From NCBI RefSeq assembly GCF_031455195.1, contig NZ_JAVDSH010000002.1, positions 434,001 to 498,000 on the forward strand: 64,000 nucleotides of DNA. Direction: 5' to 3'. Below the pieces are notes generated by a model, which saw nothing but the letters and a program-made list of their open reading frames with translations, did not search any database and was not told the origin of the DNA. Positions 62,120 to 64,000 of this stretch are shown in pieces. How positions within the stretch are numbered: the stretch's first letter is position 1; each line of letters starts with the position of its first letter. The stretch comes from Arthrobacter nitroguajacolicus_D. Its GTDB lineage: Bacteria > Actinomycetota > Actinomycetes > Actinomycetales > Micrococcaceae. A program made the translations under genes and the position numbers.

Positions 62120-64000
62120 ATGAGCCTCAACGGTCTGCGCCGCGCACTGGCGGAGGACAAGACTTTTGCGCGCGTGCGAACGGAGGCGCAGCGGGACTTT
62201 TCCGAGCGCAACAGCGACTACCAGATCAGCGCGCCTACCGGCATGCGTGCGGTCCTCCTCGCCGAAATGGCCGATGCCCTGGCCCAGACTGCTGCCGATG
62301 GCGCCGGCGCTCCGGTGGTACTCGCCGTCACCGCGACGGGCCGCGAAGCCGAAGACCTCACCGCAGCGCTCGGTTCCTACCTTCCCGTCGAAACGGTGGC
62401 CACCTTCCCCAGCTGGGAGACCCTCCCGCACGAGCGGCTTTCGCCGCGATCGGACACCGTGGGCCGGCGCCTCTCGGTCCTGCGCCGCCTGACCCACCCC
62501 GAAACCTCGACGGCGGCCCCGTTGCGTGTAGTGGTTGCCCCGGTCCGCGCCGTGGTCCAGCCCATCGTGGCCGGCCTGGGTGACCTGGTGCCCGTGACGC
62601 TGCAGGTGGGGCAGGATCGCTCCTTCACCGAGGTGGTCCGGGCACTTTCCGATGCCGCCTATGCCCGGGTGGATATGGTGACGCACCGGGGCGAGTTCGC
62701 CGTCCGCGGCGGCATCATTGACGTTTTCCCGCCCACAGAGGACCACCCCATCCGGGTGGAGTTCTTCGGCGACGAAGTAGACCAGATGCGGTGGTTCGCC
62801 GTGGCCGACCAGCGCTCGCTGTCCGCGCCTGGCATCCACCACCCAACGGAACTCCATGCCCCGCCGTGCCGGGAGATCCTCATTACGCCCTCGGTGATGT
62901 CCAGGGCCGCCAAGCTCAAAGCGGACATGCCCGCCGCGGCCGACATGCTGGAGAAGATCGCCGGTGGCATCGCGGTGGAGGGTATGGAATCCCTGGCTCC
63001 CGTGCTGGTGGACGCCATGGTCCCGTTTGTGGACCAGCTACCGGCAGGTTCCCTGTCGGTAGTCATCGAACCGGAGAAGGTGCGCACCCGCGCGCACGAC
63101 CTCGCGGCTACCAACGAAGAGTTCCTGGAAGCTGCTTGGTCAACGGCGTCCGACGGCGGTGCGGCCCCCCTTGACCTGTCCTCCCAGGCCTCCACCGACC
63201 TGCACGCTGCCAGTTTCCGGTCCCTGACCGACACCCGCTCGGCGGCCCTTGCACATGGCGTGTCCTGGTGGTCCATCACCTCGCTGGCGTCGGACGAGGA
63301 CCTGGTCCTGGATATTGACGTACTCAACATGCGTGCCCGCGAACCACGCGGGTACCAGGGTGACGTGGCCGAAATGCTGGAGTTCATCGGCTCACGTGTC
63401 CGCGAGCAGTGGCGTGTTGTGGTGGTCACCGATGGCCCCGGCCCCGCCCAGCGCCTCGCCGAGCTGTTCCACGACGCCGAAATTCCCTGCTCCCGCGTGG
63501 ACTCCCTGGACAAGGAACCCCAGCCGGGCATCATCGAGGTGACCACGGCCGCCGTCGGACGTGGCTTTGTCCTTGACGGCCTGAAACTGGGCTTGCTGAC
63601 CGAAGCCGACCTGCTGGGGCGCGCCACCGCGGGTTCCACCAAGGACATGCGGCGCATGCCCTCCAAGCGACGGAACGCAGTGGACCCGCTGCAGCTTCAT
63701 GCGGGCGATTTCGTGGTGCACGAGCAGCACGGCATTGGCCGGTTCGTGGAGCTGATCCAGCGCAAGGTGGTTGGCACGTCTTCCTCCGACGCCGGGCTTC
63801 GCGAGTATTTGGTGCTCGAGTACGCACCGTCCAAGCGCGGCGCCCCGGGCGACCGGCTCTTCGTTCCCACCGACCAGCTGGACCAGGTGACCCGCTACGT
63901 CGGCGGCGATGCGCCGGCACTGAGCAAGATGGGCGGTGCTGACTGGGCGAGCACCAAATCCAAGGCCCGCAAGGCCGTCAAGGAAATCGCCGGCGAGCTG
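62120..64000 (+). CDS. mfd: Transcription-repair coupling factor Mfd (5' part, cut by window end)
   Basis: Mfd removes RNA polymerase stalled at DNA damage and recruits UvrA. The visible 627 residues include the UvrB-like N-terminal modules (FPSWETLPHERLSPRSDTVG, then THRGEFAVRGGIIDVFPPTE) and the start of the RNA-polymerase-interacting domain (GDFVVHEQHGIGRFVELIQR). The frame stays open to the last base, before the helicase motifs. ATG 62120 follows TAGGAG by eight bases. In M. tuberculosis mfd lies near glmU and pth. Here about 14 kb separates it from pth. Confidence 0.96.
   Translation, partial: MSLNGLRRALAEDKTFARVRTEAQRDFSERNSDYQISAPTGMRAVLLAEMADALAQTAADGAGAPVVLAVTATGREAEDLTAALGSYLPVETVATFPSWETLPHERLSPRSDTVGRRLSVLRRLTHPETSTAAPLRVVVAPVRAVVQPIVAGLGDLVPVTLQVGQDRSFTEVVRALSDAAYARVDMVTHRGEFAVRGGIIDVFPPTEDHPIRVEFFGDEVDQMRWFAVADQRSLSAPGIHHPTELHAPPCREILITPSVMSRAAKLKADMPAAADMLEKIAGGIAVEGMESLAPVLVDAMVPFVDQLPAGSLSVVIEPEKVRTRAHDLAATNEEFLEAAWSTASDGGAAPLDLSSQASTDLHAASFRSLTDTRSAALAHGVSWWSITSLASDEDLVLDIDVLNMRAREPRGYQGDVAEMLEFIGSRVREQWRVVVVTDGPGPAQRLAELFHDAEIPCSRVDSLDKEPQPGIIEVTTAAVGRGFVLDGLKLGLLTEADLLGRATAGSTKDMRRMPSKRRNAVDPLQLHAGDFVVHEQHGIGRFVELIQRKVVGTSSSDAGLREYLVLEYAPSKRGAPGDRLFVPTDQLDQVTRYVGGDAPALSKMGGADWASTKSKARKAVKEIAGEL

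Overview
The window is a 64 kb piece of chromosome from a high-GC Gram-positive bacterium, most likely a member of the Micrococcaceae close to Arthrobacter or Paenarthrobacter. The case rests on actinobacterial marker families (WhiB, Rpf, DUF3499, DUF5719, TIGR03089, SCO4848, DUF2505, PMT-type mannosyltransferase), frequent GTG and TTG starts, and gene order. From memory, the left third resembles the Mycobacterium tuberculosis whiB2/manA/purEK neighbourhood (Rv3255-Rv3277), and positions 26-47 kb plus mfd resemble Rv1002-Rv1020. I found no transposase, phage gene or CRISPR array.

Left part (1-20 kb): DUF4245 protein and glpX (divergent), then a probable minus-strand operon purK-purE-LCP-manA-femX that joins purine synthesis to cell-wall assembly. 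gtrA and a TIGR03089 gene follow. Next comes a WhiB2/WhmD-type regulator with its own promoter, a giant membrane glycosyltransferase translationally coupled to a DUF5719 protein, a degenerate metallopeptidase-family gene, DUF3499, Trm112, adenosylhomocysteinase and an L,D-transpeptidase.

Middle (20-47 kb): a cysteine-rich pentapeptide-repeat protein, a divergent RDD/SpoIIM pair, a TIGR01906 membrane protein, a PMT-FadD15 operon, rsmI, a succinate-semialdehyde dehydrogenase, and a TgpA-DUF58-MoxR operon. Then comes the housekeeping run tatD-rpfB-rsmA-ispE-ABC-F, VOC and TetR genes, tRNA-Gln, glmU-prs, rplY and pth.

Right part (47.8-64 kb): the most unusual section. Three paralogous large STAND-type ATPases lie in tandem. 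Two end in a LuxR helix-turn-helix and the third ends cleanly before it. The first is preceded by four helically phased 11-bp direct repeats. The third is preceded by a 469-nt gap that holds a long, strongly folding hairpin. After them come sufS-sufU, nhaA, a near-perfect 28-bp-arm palindrome, SCO4848 and DUF2505 proteins, an NAD(P)-binding protein, and the 5' part of mfd, which runs off the window.

Much of the window serves the cell envelope (LCP, FemX, ManA, glycosyltransferase, LdT, PMT, RpfB, GlmU, TgpA). The ATPase cluster is the best candidate for an undescribed regulatory system. All functions are inferred by reading the sequence; no database search was run.
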